This document shows positions 48,401 through 61,262 of a stretch of DNA of 64,000 bases, one piece after another. This DNA comes from Benincasa hispida (Eukaryota > Streptophyta > Magnoliopsida > Cucurbitales > Cucurbitaceae). Below the pieces are notes generated by a model. That model had not been told where the DNA came from, ran no database searches, and worked only from the letters and a program-made list of their open reading frames with translations. The DNA lies in assembly GCF_009727055.1 (NCBI RefSeq), contig NC_052360.1, forward strand, positions 65,270,145 through 65,334,144. The letters run 5' to 3'. How positions within the stretch are numbered: the first letter of the stretch is position 1; the number at the start of each line of letters is the position of its first letter. The position numbers were made by a program, and so were the translations under genes.

Positions 48401-48509
48401 TGGTTTGATCCTCAACAACTTGGAAGATGAAGAATTAGCAACACCAATGTCTTTATAGAGGAGGCGAAACTGCAACAACTTTTGGAGAAGAAGTGAAGCT
48501 GCAGGAATA

Positions 48510-48530
48510 ATATATATATATATATATATT
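48510..48530. repeat. (TA)n microsatellite
   Basis: About ten TA units. Confidence 0.9.
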
Positions 48531-48559
48531 TCTTGCCAATCTCTTTTCGACTTAAATTT

Positions 48560-49240
48560 TCTTCAGCAGGTTGCACAACGTCTTGTTGAATGCCTTCGCT
48601 AACCATTCGCGGCGGAGTTATACATGGATGACTTGTACTGCTTGAATTTTAATTTCTCACACAATCGGTCCATTAAGCTATTGGAGAACTGTCTTTCATT
48701 ATCTATCATGATTCGGTGGGGGATACCGTACCGATAGATGATGTGAGTGCAGATAAAGTCCATCACATTCTCTTTCTTAGCCTCCTTTAAAGTGATAGCC
48801 TCAGCCCATCTTGAAAAGTAATCAGTGGCTGCGAGGATATAAGAATGCCCTGTTGATGACTTAGGTATTACAGGGCCAACCAGATCAAGCCTTCATGCTT
48901 CAAAAGGCCACAAGGCTATAGTCGAGGTGCAGAGGCTCGAGTGGCTGGTGAATGAAATTCACATGATATTGACAAACTTCCAACTTCTTTGCGTATTCCA
49001 TCAAATCCTGGATCATCCCTGGCCAGTAGTAACCCATCCTTTTCAACTGGAACTGTAGCTTTGGTCCGGATTGATGCACGCCGCATATGCCTGAATGTGC
49101 TTCTTCCAAAGACTTCGTCGACTTCTCTTTTCCAAGGCATTGCAGAAAGAGTCCTTCAAGGGATTGGCGGTACAAAACCCCTTTGTAGTAAATGAAATGT
49201 GCAGCTCTCCTTCAAATCTCGATTCTATGGTGAGGTAATC
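48560..49240 (-). pseudogene. Ty3/gypsy integrase remnant
   Basis: The minus strand carries the zinc-binding region 'EAHSGICGVHQSG' (both His kept), then 'RMGYYWPGM' and 'KKLEVCQYH', where the first Cys of the CxxC pair is Leu. The core region follows in shifted frames with stops (for example 'CDGLYLHSHHLSV' at about 48730-48780, standing for a 'DFICTHIIYRYGIP'-type segment). Not functional. Confidence 0.85.
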
Positions 49241-49522
49241 CAACTCCTTGTAATGACTATAGAGCAGGCCATATCCAATAATGTTACCAGAATAAGGTAC
49301 CCAACCTTATTCATATATTATAGATCATTCTGACTATTTACTCGAACCTGATCCACCTTTATGTCTCCACATAAAGTTCAAGTACTCATCCAATAGTCAA
49401 GGGACTTTCAGGTTTATTAGATTTCTATGAAGCAATAAATCTATTCAATAACACCTTTATTGAATTTCTAAAATAAGTTCCATTGTTTACATACCACAAG
49501 TTTTAGGACATAAAACCCAATA
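49241..49522 (-). repeat. copia subfamily A LTR, 5' part only (truncated 3' LTR)
   Basis: Homologous to 56040-56322 ('aactccttgtaa', 'ggtacccaaccttattcata'). The LTR start is TATTGGG instead of TGTTGGG at 49522. The polypurine tract TTAGTCCAAGTGGAAGTT adjoins it at 49540-49523, so this is a 3' LTR. The rest of the LTR is missing at the junction with the gypsy element. Confidence 0.8.
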
Positions 49523-50830
49523 AACTTCCACTTGGACTAAAACTCCAGTTGTAACTTATATATCCGATATATAAGATTGAGTTTCTGAGTTTTATTGAGA
49601 AATACAATAAACTAGGGCATCCCATACACATCTTTTATCATTCGATATCTCTATACTCGATATTTCTCCCACTTGCCCTAGGTTATCTAGTATTCCTAGT
49701 CCTACTAGGTAATTCCCAAACAATTTAGCCGAGAGAATCATTGTAAACATGTAAATATACAATAGGATTTTGAATAAAACTATATGGGGATGCATCTTAA
49801 TCTCAATAATGGCCAGGAAGCACACTTTCCTCCCACTACATTGAGGTACTCTCAACTCTTTGAGTAAGATACATCTGACCTGTCTCAACAACTCTTTGTT
49901 AACAGTCAGATCTAGAAATCTTTAAACTTTCTATACTTTGATCTAGCCATTTAAATATCTGAATATTTACAAATGGCTTTTGACAATTTGATTCTTAACA
50001 GAGGTTGCTAGAACAAACATAATTTTTTAAAATGAACACTTCATTTATCACAAAAATATATACAATTTGTTCTTAACAAGATTTACAAAAGTAGTAACAT
50101 CAAGCAACAACTTCTCCCACTAGATAAGCTGAGCAAACGGTCCCAGGGTCTAGTTAGCCTGGTTACCTTTCTCTGCTCGGCAAGATTTTGAGGGCAGTGT
50201 CTTCTACTAAAGCAATATTGCTCAATTCCTATCCTTATTTTGTGTCGATTGGTTGCTCCGAATGCTCCACCTAGACAACATTACTTAACAACACAATTTT
50301 TTTCTATCCTTGATAATTCATAAACATACCCTACTTCATTCTTTTATATAACAAATCTCTACTCAAAAACTTCTTTCTTGTTTTGAAAAGAATATTTACC
50401 TTTTCATGCAAAAACAACTTGGTACGACTTGAATGTGGTGGTCGAGTTGCGTTATTTTATTAGAGACTGTTGATCATGGTTACACCCTCCGTTTTAGCTT
50501 GTTCCCACGGGTGTCATGCAAACATCCAACTATGGTTGTGTGCCAATCTCAACTTCAACTCTTGATTTTCAGCCACGTTTAACTTTTGTTGGTCAGAGGA
50601 GTTGTCTCTTATATTCTTTTATTTTTCTCTAATTTATTTTTCTCTTCATATTGCGTTGTTCTTGGAAACTCACTTTCGTTTTGGCTTACTCCCAAGGGTG
50701 TCATGCGAACATCCAACTATGAGTAGGTTCCTTTCAAAACTTAACTTTTATCTGGTTGGGATTTTTATTTTCGCTTGTGCTGACATTGGAATTTGTATGA
50801 TTTTTTTTTGTTTTCATAATAATGAACACA
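49523..50830 (-). pseudogene. decayed copia internal region (3' end)
   Basis: Follows the polypurine tract. The minus-strand ORF at 49592-49891 has no recognised domain. 'gggtgtcatgcaaacatcc' near 50510 and its near-copy near 50698 form a degenerate direct repeat. Reverse transcriptase, RNase H and integrase were not found. Confidence 0.45.
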
Positions 50831-52780
50831 TTTTTCTAATGACCGCATCCGCTTGATCGCATCTGTTCAGACCTTCTCCACCCCCAAATTTATAGATGCG
50901 CAAGGTCCTCATTGCGTTGTTTTGAACAGAATAGACAAAACACTTAGTCAAAATTTTGAAAAGAAGGTTTGAGCAGAGTCTTGAAGGATAAAAGGTAAAG
51001 CAGTGCTATTGCTACGAATTATCTAAGTGTTAGTCAGAAAATATAAAGTGTGAAAAATGTTCGTAGTATGCGATGAAGTATTGCTTGTCACAAGTTTCCT
51101 TGCGCTGAAACCAAGTATAATTCCAATGTAAGTTTCTCAGAATAATCCGAGGTTAAACACAGGGATTGTTTTCGTTAATGCATTACTTTTGTGAACATGC
51201 AACCGGTTTAACAATGAATAAAGAATTAGGTTTATACAGAAATGTAAATTGCGATGAAATAAAATTGCGTTGATAAAATAAAATTCTAAACTAATATGAT
51301 ACATGATACAAGATGCATGATACACGATACTGAGGTCGAGAACTGACTATGAAGTTGTACAAAGAATCGATGTATGCGATGGCAAGTCTTTATGAATGAT
51401 GCAGAAAGAGAAAGAATAAATAGTAAAAACATCGCAAGTTTGTCAATTACGTTAAAGATGCAACCAAGGTTCTGCTTTCCTTTGGCATACACCTCTTGGT
51501 GATCGGCCACGTTCCCATATCTTTATGGTGAAACAGGAATGAACGTGATGAATGCAAGGTTGTTTCCATCTCTGAAACTACTTCTCGCTCTAGTTAACGC
51601 ATTCTTCAAACCCTCTCTCGATAGGCGGAATAACATCTTCACTTCTGCTCTCACAGGTGAAGATGCCGTCGAGCATGCCTTAGCTAAACTTAATTATTTC
51701 CTTAACACAATTAACCCACACACTTAATTCTTTCTATTTACCCAGGGAATTAGGAAGACATCATGGAGAAAATGGATTATGGATGAACAGAAATAGACAG
51801 AGAGATGACAATGGTAATTATCATAACATTTAATTATAGAATAAAGCATTCGATACATGGTATGAATGAAAGAATAGAGAAGATGAATACATATGATGAA
51901 AAAGAGATTAGAAACAAATACAGAAGGAGTGTCAACGTCTTGACACATATTCCGAACGGAGGTTTTGCTTGCAGGCGTGTGGAAGTAATGGAGAGAAGAG
52001 CTTCCCTCTCAGGCTTGCTCTTCTGGTAGAAATGACCTTCGCACAGAGCTTCAACAACAGGGATTGGAAGGATTCCTTGCTCGGAGACTCACCTCTCGGC
52101 CTTGTCTCGTGATTATCCCGGATCTACTCTGGACAGTCGCTTCAGACCAGTCTCTCTCTCAGAATCGATATATGCACGTCTCTATGTATTCATGTATATT
52201 TTTCAGTGAATTTGCATAAGCTATTTATAGGTGAAGCTTGGCTCTTTGACTTCATGGTCCTCACTTTATGGTTAAGGTAGTTCCTGAAATGGCAGAGTGA
52301 ATATTCCTTCTGTTACGCAATCAACTCGTCAAAAATGCACAACTGAAAGCTGTACATTTGTCAGAATCCTCCGCAAATGCGTTGCTCTTTACATCTTCGA
52401 TCGATCGCCGTATGCGATGTTTTTTTTATTACCGCATGCGGTTGAATTTGTGTTGATCGCTAAGCTCTTAATCGGTTGTCGCATGCGCCATCATTGCATT
52501 GATCATCTCTTCATTCCTAAATGATAGGCACAATAAGACGTAGATGCGTTGTTTATTTTATCTTTGAGCCATGAACGCATACGATGATTGATTTCTTGCA
52601 AAACAGAAATTGAAACACTCTATTCTACCATCGCAATGGTGTTAGTGGGTGTATTGACGATATTTTATAATTCTCGTATTTCTTAGCCAATTTCTATACT
52701 ATTGACGCAACTTTTCTTTCTTTTTACCACAATATCTAAATAAAACAGTATAAATAACTTGTATTTCTACAAGTTATCAC
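50830..52780 (-). mobile_element. nested LTR (solo or partial) inserted in the copia gag
   Basis: The gag reading frame stops at 'RRHCDN', where the minus strand switches to TGATAACTTGTAG, a plausible LTR start, at 52780. On the minus strand 'CTATAAATAGC' (about 52220) looks like an LTR TATA box. The segment is marked by 'cgcat(a/g)cg' and 'tgcgttg' phrases throughout. The left end (about 50830) is not certain and no target duplication was found. Confidence 0.5.
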
Positions 52781-53530
52781 AGTGTCTCCTCCAGTGCCCT
52801 TCTTCGTTGCAATGGAAACATTTTCCTTTATCTGCAGCGTTATCCTTACCTTTCTTTCCAGCAGGTTTCTTCTTCCCTTTCCCTTTGCCCTTCTTTATAG
52901 GAATACTCTTACACTTCGAAGAGGAGGCAACATCAGGTTTAGAGGACATTCCTTTTTTCTCGACATTACTGACATTTACTTCTGACTTCAAACCCTTTGC
53001 TCTCAACATTGTCTGGTAAGCCTGCAACTCATTCAGTAGAGTGGTCAAGTTGTATTCAATTTTATTCATCAATGCATTCGTAGTCTTCGGAAGAGATTCT
53101 AGAATAAAACCATCTTGACTTCTCTCATTAAAGTGGACCATCATGTTCAGGACATGTTCACGAACACTAGTCCCCTCTTCCATGCAACTGTTATAAACAT
53201 ACTTAATGACATCATGCCTCAAGGTGAAGGACGGTTGTCTAAAAATCCCTTGCAGAGAGTCCATAATCTCTTTAGTAGTACTCATATCCTCATGTTTCTT
53301 TGCCAACACATCAGATAAGCTGGCGAGGATATAAGCACGTGCTTTATCATTAGTCCTGACCCATCTGCATATAAATCCCGAACATTTCGGTTTGTATTAG
53401 AGCTAGGAATGGGAGAACAATCCTCAGTTAAGTCAAACCGTAAATCGTCTATCGCAAGTATCGTGTTCAAATTTTATTTCCAATTCATGTAATTATCCCC
53501 GATGCCAACACTTGTATTATCGAACTCATC
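52781..53530 (-). pseudogene. Ty1/copia gag remnant with zinc knuckle
   Basis: The minus-strand ORF (53309-52767) has the copia gag body ('TSVREHVLNMMVHFNE', 'NKIEYNLTTLLNELQ'), a Lys-rich linker and the CCHC knuckle 'CFHCNEEGHWRRHC'. The N-terminal part ('MNTILAIDDLRFDLTEDC', from 53470) lies in another frame, so there is at least one frameshift. The protein ends right after the knuckle because of the nested LTR. Confidence 0.88.
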
Positions 53531-54535
53531 ATTCTAAAATTTTAAATCCAATCAAGTTTTAGCAATTTTAATAATATACCCAAGATTATTCTTTTGCTAC
53601 GATATTACATCAAGACATTATTGACTAAATACTACCTCTAGAATAACTCATATTCTGATAGTCATTTAGGTACTGCTTTTGGTTAGACATTATTATCACT
53701 TAATAATTCTATAAGTGTAGACCCACCGTTTTCAGACGTTAGAGGTCACTAAGACCAAAGAAATCCTATCCATTTCTAGAGCCTGAGTTGTTCTGAATCC
53801 TATGTTACAACCCTCCGAGGGGATAGACGTCGTTAAACGACTAGCAAAGGCTGCTTAAAACTAACTAGCAGGCGCAACATAGGAATCTCACGGTCCAAAC
53901 TAATGGAAGAGACAGCAGGATATGTTGACACATTTCCTTCACCTTGATATTGACTCATACAAAACACTTTTTGTAGAGAGGTCACTTCCAGGGTGACACG
54001 AAGCGTCATATGAATCTCACGGTGTGAACTATGTGGAGGCGTGGTAGTTGAAATCGTAAACTTGATTTCTATTCAAACAACTTCCCCTTATTCACTAGAG
54101 TTTAAATTTAAGCTAAAAAATACTTTCCGAAGGGAGGTCACTTCCAGAGTGATATGAAGTACTGCTTAAATCTAGACTTTGAACTCTTAGGGATGCGAGA
54201 GCTAAGAATAACATATCGAGTATGTTATTAATCTCCCACTGAAGTTTTCTAATAACTCTATCATATAGAAATTATTGATTACCACTGAAGTGTTCTAATT
54301 TTTTGGGTAAAATTTATACTTAGGTTCTTTTCCGGCTAATAAAAACAACCCTAAGTCTATGTGGTTTATCCAAATATAACATTTATCAATGGACTTAAAC
54401 CTACGATGTCTAGGTGATAAACCCTTTTATTACCTACATTGCTCACGAATACTCATAAGATCGGTTACCAACACTCAATTATTCGACCATAATCTCTAGG
54501 TAGGAGGTGTTCTGTAGACCGTCAACTTAAATACC
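53531..54535 (-). other. copia 5' leader region
   Basis: Non-coding sequence between gag and the LTR at 54536-56322. It contains two similar ~50-bp blocks ('gaggtcacttccagggtgac', 'gaggtcacttccagagtgat'). Next to the LTR end only 'GGTATTTAAG' is found where TGGTATCAGAGC would be expected. Confidence 0.5.
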
Positions 54536-56322
54536 TGTTGGAGAGGTAACAACATGCAGCGGAAGCGAACAGGATCAATAAGCACTCTAATTCATTAATT
54601 TTGGCATAAAAGAAACATGCTTAAACAGAGTTAATTGGGTTTCAAGAACATACCTTTGAAGAACCTTTGAAATCTTGATTTCTAGCTGTTAATTCCTCCA
54701 AATGGTGCTCTAGATTGAGTTCTGGGACTCAAAATAAGCTGGAATCAAAGGGAATTTTGAGAAAGCTCACTGCAATAACCCATTTGAAGAACACCTTCTT
54801 CAATCCGAATTTTTCAGAAAAATTCATTTGGTTCATCACTTCAACTTCACTCCAATCTCTTCAATATATCATAGACTATCATGCAAAGACATTTGCTGCA
54901 TGGGATGGAGCTCATGCTTGGAGTAAATGAAGGTTGAAGAAGTGGGTTTCATTGTGAGCAACTTGAAGATCAAGATGAAAAACCATTTTTTGGTTTTTGT
55001 GTTTTTCTATTTCCAAAATCATATTTTGATTTTTAAAATCACATTTTATTTCTAAAATCAAAATTTATTAATTTCATAAATTAATTTTCTAATAAAATTA
55101 ATAAATAATTATTTAAATAATTTAAATAATTCTAATTAATTTAATATCCAATATTAAATTAATTTTTATACAAATTTATCTTCATATATTTAAATCATAT
55201 TTAAATATATATTCTCTAATTACGCTTGATTCTAATTTGAACATTTCAAATTAACTTATCAAGCTAATCTAGAGTAAAACCATTTCCGAGCTAATAGGGG
55301 GACCTTGTGGACCTACAGATCATGGGCTCCAACGATCTGAGATTAATTGGCTAAATTCATTAGATCGATCTAACCCCCATTCGTTAACTAATGGGTCACT
55401 CCACTAAAGCTCATAGTTGAACTCCCCTCACTGTAGATATATTATGTCCACTCGATATAACCATGATTAGTAAGTCAACCCTTCACAGGTTGTTCGTAAT
55501 AACGACTGGGTCGAATCTCTGTTTTACCTCCGATATTACCTCTTGTTCTCTAAGTCCCCACTGATCTCCTAATGAACAATTTTTTTGTGATCCAATCAAC
55601 AAAATCGAGTCCCTCTCGAGCCAATGAGAGGGTGGGGCCCCTTGTTCAAGACCCAAAATCAACACTTAAGGGAACAACCTCTCTACTATCCCTAAAGCGG
55701 GTAGGAGTGAATTCCCTCTTGCACCCTATGTCCTCAGCTATCTATCTAGTCTTACCCTTGAAATGGGAGTCTTACTGAGCCGGCGTTGTTGAGCCAACCC
55801 TCACCTATGCAAATCTAAGGGTAATCCCGAATAAACAGAAGTTCATAGTTAGCTCAGGATTAAGGTCAAGTTACCTAGGTCATCGCTTTGAAATAGTCAG
55901 TCTTAAACAGTAAACAACATTATAAAATAAGAGTGACTCATTTCGTAGTCCAATTTTGTACAAACCCTTTTGCACAAGGACACTCTCACTCCTTATGTCC
56001 AACATGAACGAATTAGGATCACTTTGTTTGTAGCACTTTACAACTCCTTGTAACAACTATAGAGCAAGCCACATCTAATAGTGATACCAGAATAAGGTAT
56101 CCAACCTTATTCATATACTATAAATAATTTTGACTATTTACTCAAACCTGATCCACCTTTTTGTCTCCACATAAAATTTAAGTACTCATCCAATAGTCAA
56201 GGGACTTTTAGGTTTATTGGATTTCTATCAAGCAATGGATTTATTCAATAACACCTTTATTGAATTTTCAGAATAAGTTTCATTGTTTACATACCATGAG
56301 TTTTAGGATATAAAACCCAACA
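54536..56322 (-). repeat. copia subfamily A LTR (shared, middle)
   Basis: The minus strand begins TGTTGGGTTTTATATCC (56322) and ends at CCTCTCCAACA (54536). Full-length homology to 57953-59769. The ORFs inside are chance. Confidence 0.85.
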
Positions 56323-57952
56323 ATACCCCCAACCTTTGATAGGATTATATACCGGTTGAGTTTTAACCCTAGTTTTACAAGTTTAACGACCTATTTTAAC
56401 TATTAAAGCAAGTGGTTAACCTACGTGAGCATGCAACTATTCTTCGTTATGGATTTTAAATGTCTAACCCAATTTTATAACAACTTATAAAACTTTAGAC
56501 ATGCTAAACATCCACAACATACATGCATTCAATATCTAATATAACACTTATATTAAATATAAGAAACCCTAACATGCATACTATATATTATAACAAATTC
56601 TAACATACTTTCAATGCATGTTGCATGCTTTCTATGGTGGGATTTTAAATCTAAATGTCATACTGTATGCACATACAAGATTTATTTAATTATAACATAC
56701 ATCCAATGCATAAATAATTAAACACAGATTGGTATGGTTTCATTTTTAGCAAAAACAAGCAAACAAAAGCCTAAGTATTACAAAAATAGCTTCAACACCG
56801 CTCGAACCACTCCAAACCACTTGAACCAGACCCGAACCGTCTGAACCGGATCAGCAGAGTCTGAACCAGACCACCTAAAAACTATTTGAGGCTGAACCAG
56901 ACCAGACCTCAAGAGAACCGGTTGCATCGACTTCTCTTGCTCTCGCCCAAAATCTCGCTAAGTCTAATCGTTTAGCAATGACGACCATCGTCATGCGTTG
57001 CCTGATCGTTAGTGTTTACGTGATCGTTTAGCAAATATCACATATCGCTTAACAAAGCTACACGATCGTGTAGTGTTTTCCTTCTATCATATAGTGTCAT
57101 CGTCTAGTACCGGAGGACGCTACACGATCGATTAATGTCCAACACTATTACATAGCTCCATCGTTTAGCACTACATTTGCTACATGATGTTGAGCTCTAT
57201 CATTTAACGTGCGCCCGAGGTAAGCGATTGCTTAGTGCTATCGCATAACTTTCGATGCACGCCCAGTTGCCACGCATAGGTAAATGATTGATTAATGCTA
57301 TCGCTTAGCATTTCAACGCATCGCTTAGCTGCTGCATAGAGGTAAACAATCGCATAGTGCTATCGCATAGCAACTCAACATATCGATTAGCTCCCAATCA
57401 AAGGTATACGATCGTTTAAGCGATCATGCAGCACATTCGTATAGCTCTTCGTCACATCGTTTACCTCCCACCCAAAGCTACACGATCGTGGAGTGCTATC
57501 GTATAGCAATACAACACATCACTTAGCTTCTGACGTACACGATCGTCTAGCGCACAACACCTAAACGATCAACGCTCGAAGCTATACGATCGTTTAGGTT
57601 TTCCTTCACATCGTCTAATGCATGAAGCTAAACTATCGTTAGCTCCTGAAGCTCAACGACGATATGAACAGAGGCCGATTTTCTGGAATCTACAACTCGG
57701 CCTTTTCGCTTGTTTCTTCGAAATACAGCTTAATTTTAACTCTAATGATTCCAAATAAATTACAGACTCTTAAGAAGACATATAAGCTCATTAAACAAGA
57801 GCCAATTACAAATTTAAACGAGAAATTAAAGAGAAATTAAAGGCCAAAACTCAGAAAACCATATCAGTATAGTAGTTTCATATTTTCATATAAAACACCC
57901 ACCAAACAAAAATTAAACGAATTGAATGCTTATATGATGCTCTGATACCAAT
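56323..57952 (-). mobile_element. coding-free internal region with intact primer-binding site
   Basis: Directly below the LTR at 57953 the minus strand reads TGGTATCAGAGC (57950-57939), the standard primer site for initiator tRNA-Met, two bases from the LTR. At the other end 'AAAGGTTGGGGGTAT' precedes the LTR start, a weak polypurine tract. No ORF of 60 codons or more. With its two LTRs this is a ~5.2-kb non-autonomous unit. Confidence 0.8.
56940..57665. repeat. dense cluster of CGATCGTTTAG-type motifs
   Basis: By eye at least nine gatcgt or gatcat cores in phrases such as acacgatcgtgtag and tacgatcgtttag, plus many 'tatcgcatagc' and 'catcgtttag' variants at irregular spacing. Same motif as 555-790. 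Confidence 0.75.
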
Positions 57953-59769
57953 TGTTAGATTGGTAGCAGTATGGAGCGAAAGTGAACAGGATCCATAAGC
58001 AATCTAATTCATTAGTTTTGGCAGAAAAGAAAACATGCTCAAACAGAGTTTAATGGGTTTCATGAACATGCCTTTGAAGAACTGTTGAAATCTTGATTTC
58101 TAGTTGTAAATTCCTCCAAATCTTTGTGTAGACCATCACAAGATCTTCCCTACTATTCTCTTGGTGCTCTAGATTGAGTTATGAGACTCAAAATAAGCTG
58201 GAATCAAAGGGAACTTGGAGAAAGCTCAGTGCAATAACCTAAAATGAAGAACATCTTCTTTATCCAAATTTTTCAGAAAAATTCAATCGATTGCTCAACT
58301 CAACTTCACTCTAATCTCTTCAATATATTGTAGACTATCATGCAAAGAGATTTGCTACATGAGATGCAGCTCATGCTTGGAGTAAATGAAGGTTGAAGAA
58401 GTGGGTTTCATTATGAGCAAATTTGAAGATGAAGATGAAAATCCAATTTCCGATTTTTGTGTAATTTTCTATTTCCAAAATCTATTTTAAGTTTAAATCA
58501 TATTTTATTTCTAAAATCAAATTTTATTAATTTTAAAAATTAATTTTCTAATATAAAATAATTATTTAAACAATTTAAATAATTCTAATTAATTTGATAT
58601 CCAATATTAAATTAATTTTTATACAAATTCATCTTCATATATTTAAATCATATTTAAATATACATTCTCCAATTTCGTTTGATTCTAATTTGAACATTTC
58701 AAATTAACTTATCACACTACTCTAGAGCTAAACTATTTTCGAGCTAGTAAGGGATCTCGTGGACCTACAGATCATGGGCTCCAACGATCCGAGATTAATC
58801 GACTAAACTCATTAGACCGATCTAACCCCCATTCGTTAACTAATGAGTCACTCCACTAAAGCCCATAGTTGAACTCCCCTCACTGTAGATATATTATGTC
58901 CACTCAATATAACCATGATTAGTAAGTCAACTCTTCACAGGTTGTTCGTAATTACGGTTGGGTAAAATCTCTGTTTTACCCTCGAAATTACCTCTTATTC
59001 CTTAAGTCCCCACTGATCCACTAATGAACAATTATTTTGTGATTCGATCAACAAAACCGAGTCCCTCTCGGGTCAATGAGAGGGTGGGGCCCCTTGTTCA
59101 AGATCCAAATGCAGCATTTAAGGGAACAACCTCTCTACTATCCCTAAAGCTGATAGGAGTGGATTCCATCTTGCATCCTATGTTCACAACTATTTATCCA
59201 GTCTTACCTCTGAAATGAGAGTCTTATTGAGCTGGCGCTGTTGAGCCAACCCTCACCTATACAAATCTAAGGCTAATCCTGAATAAACAGGAGTTCATAG
59301 TTAGCTCAGGATTAAGATCAAGTTACCTAGATCATCGCTTTGAAATAGTTAGTCTTAAACAATAAACAATGTTATAAAGTAAGATTGACTCATTTCGTGG
59401 TCCGATCTTTTACAAACTCTTTTGCACAAGGACACCCCTACTCCTTATGTCCAACATGAACGAATTAGGATCACTTCGTTTGTAGCACTTTACAACTCCT
59501 TGTAACAACTACAGAACAGGTCATATCCAATAGTGTTACCAAAATAAGGTACCCAACCTTAGTCATATACTATAGATCATTTTGATTATTTACTCGAACT
59601 TGATCCACCTTTATGTTTTCACATAAAGTTCAAGTACTCATCCAATAGTCAAGAGACTTTCAGGTTTATTGGATTTCTATGAAGCAATAAATCTATTCAA
59701 TATTTATTGAATTTCCAGAATAAGTTCCATTGTTTACATATCACGAGTTTTAGGACATAAAACCAAACA
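57953..59769 (-). repeat. copia subfamily A LTR (5' LTR of the non-autonomous unit)
   Basis: The minus strand begins TGTTTGGTTTTATGTCC at 59769 and ends CCAATCTAACA at 57953, followed by the primer site. Nearly co-linear with 54536-56322. Confidence 0.85.
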
Positions 59770-61262
59770 AAAAAGCCACTGATATATTTGATTAGGTGGA
59801 ATGAAAGAGGGAAAAATGGGACAATTTCACTTCCATTTTTTAAATATTTTGTTTTATTTAAAAGTAAATTAGTTAATCCCATTAAATTAATTTAAAGAAA
59901 TTAATTTCAAACATTAAATTTGAATTTCAAAAATCCAAATTTTCATAAAATTAATTTTTAAATAAATGATTAATTACACAATTTAATTAATTTAATTTAA
60001 TATTAATTTAATATCAAATATTAAATTAATAAAATACCTAATCCAAATTCATATATAATATTTAAATCAAATTTAAATATTTTAACTCTCCTATCTCCTA
60101 TTATTCTATTAAAGCTTCTGCTGCTAACAGTTGAGTATAACCAGTGGTGGTTACTGGGACAATAGGGTCAACCCAATGTGAACCAGAAAATGGAAGGGTA
60201 CCGCATTGGGCAGAAGACGTTTGTTTAATTCAAAAATTAAATATAAATTAGATCAAATATAATTATTCAAATCCTAATCCATATTTGAACAATTCAAATT
60301 CTCTCAACATACTATTCTAAGGTTTAATCTATTTACGAGCTAGTAGAGGGACCTAGTAGACCTACAAATCATGAGCTCTAATGATTCGAAATTAATTGGC
60401 TAAACTCTTTTAGTTTGAATTAACCAACATTCATTAACTACCGAGAAACTCCACTAAAGCCTAGTAGTTGCACTCTCTCACTATAGATATATTTTTGTCC
60501 ACTTGATTTAACCATAAGTAAGTCAATCCTTCACAGGTTGTTCGTATTTGCAGCCAGGTCAAAACTACCATTTTACCCCTGTAATACAACTTGCTCTTTA
60601 AGTCTCCACTTATCCACTAATGAACAATTGGTTTATGGTTCTACCGATAAACCAAATCCCTCCCATACATAGAGAGGACGGGACCCCATGTTCAAGACTA
60701 ATTGTCAATACTTAAGGGAACAACCTATCTACTATCGCTGAAGTCGAGTAGAAGTGAATTCCATTTTGCGAGACTATGTCCCCAGCTATCTACTCGGTCT
60801 TACCCCTAAAATGAGAGGTTTATCGAGTGGCGATGATAAGCCACTCTCACCCATGTAGATTAAAGGATAATCCTGAATAAATAAGAGTTCATAGTTAGCT
60901 CAGGATTGAGATCGAGTTACTTTAGGACATCATATTGAAATAGTCAGTTTTAACAATAATTGACGTTATAAAGAAAAGTGACTATTTCGTGCTTCAGTCT
61001 TATGCAAACATCTTTTGCATAGGATGCCTCCACTTACATGTCTCTACATGAGCGATTTAGGATCACATCATTTGTATCATGTACAAAGTGAGTCGTATCT
61101 ATAGTGTTTTCAGGTTAAGGTACCCAACTCTAACCTTATATTTATAGACTGTTTTGGCTTATATACTCAAAATTGATCGATTTTTATGTCTTTATATAAA
61201 GTTTAAGTATTCATGATATAGCCAAGAGTTCGTTTAGTTTATTGGATTTAGGTTATATACAA
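59770..61262 (-). repeat. copia LTR, divergent subfamily C, truncated
   Basis: Shares the segment order 'gagctagtagagggacct', 'ttcattaactac', 'ccttcacaggttgttcgta' with subfamily A but is clearly diverged, with a private GC-richer insert near 60110-60220. The LTR start is missing at 61262 and its end is cut at 59770. Confidence 0.7.

Larger units (their letters stand above)
44527..49241 (-). mobile_element. truncated Tat-lineage-type Ty3/gypsy retrotransposon (3' half)
   Basis: Order on the minus strand: integrase (49240-48560), a ~3.5-kb non-coding stretch with four tandem arrays, polypurine tract CGAAAAGGGGCATT (45063-45050), then an LTR (45049-44527). A long, array-bearing 3' untranslated region is known from Tat-lineage elements (Ogre, Retand). 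The 5' part is cut off at 49241, where copia LTR sequence begins. No second LTR, so no target duplication can be tested. Confidence 0.75.

Noticed and set aside
59770..59774. Target duplication for the 54536-59769 copia unit
   Set aside because: The flank aaaaa does not match atacc at 54531-54535.
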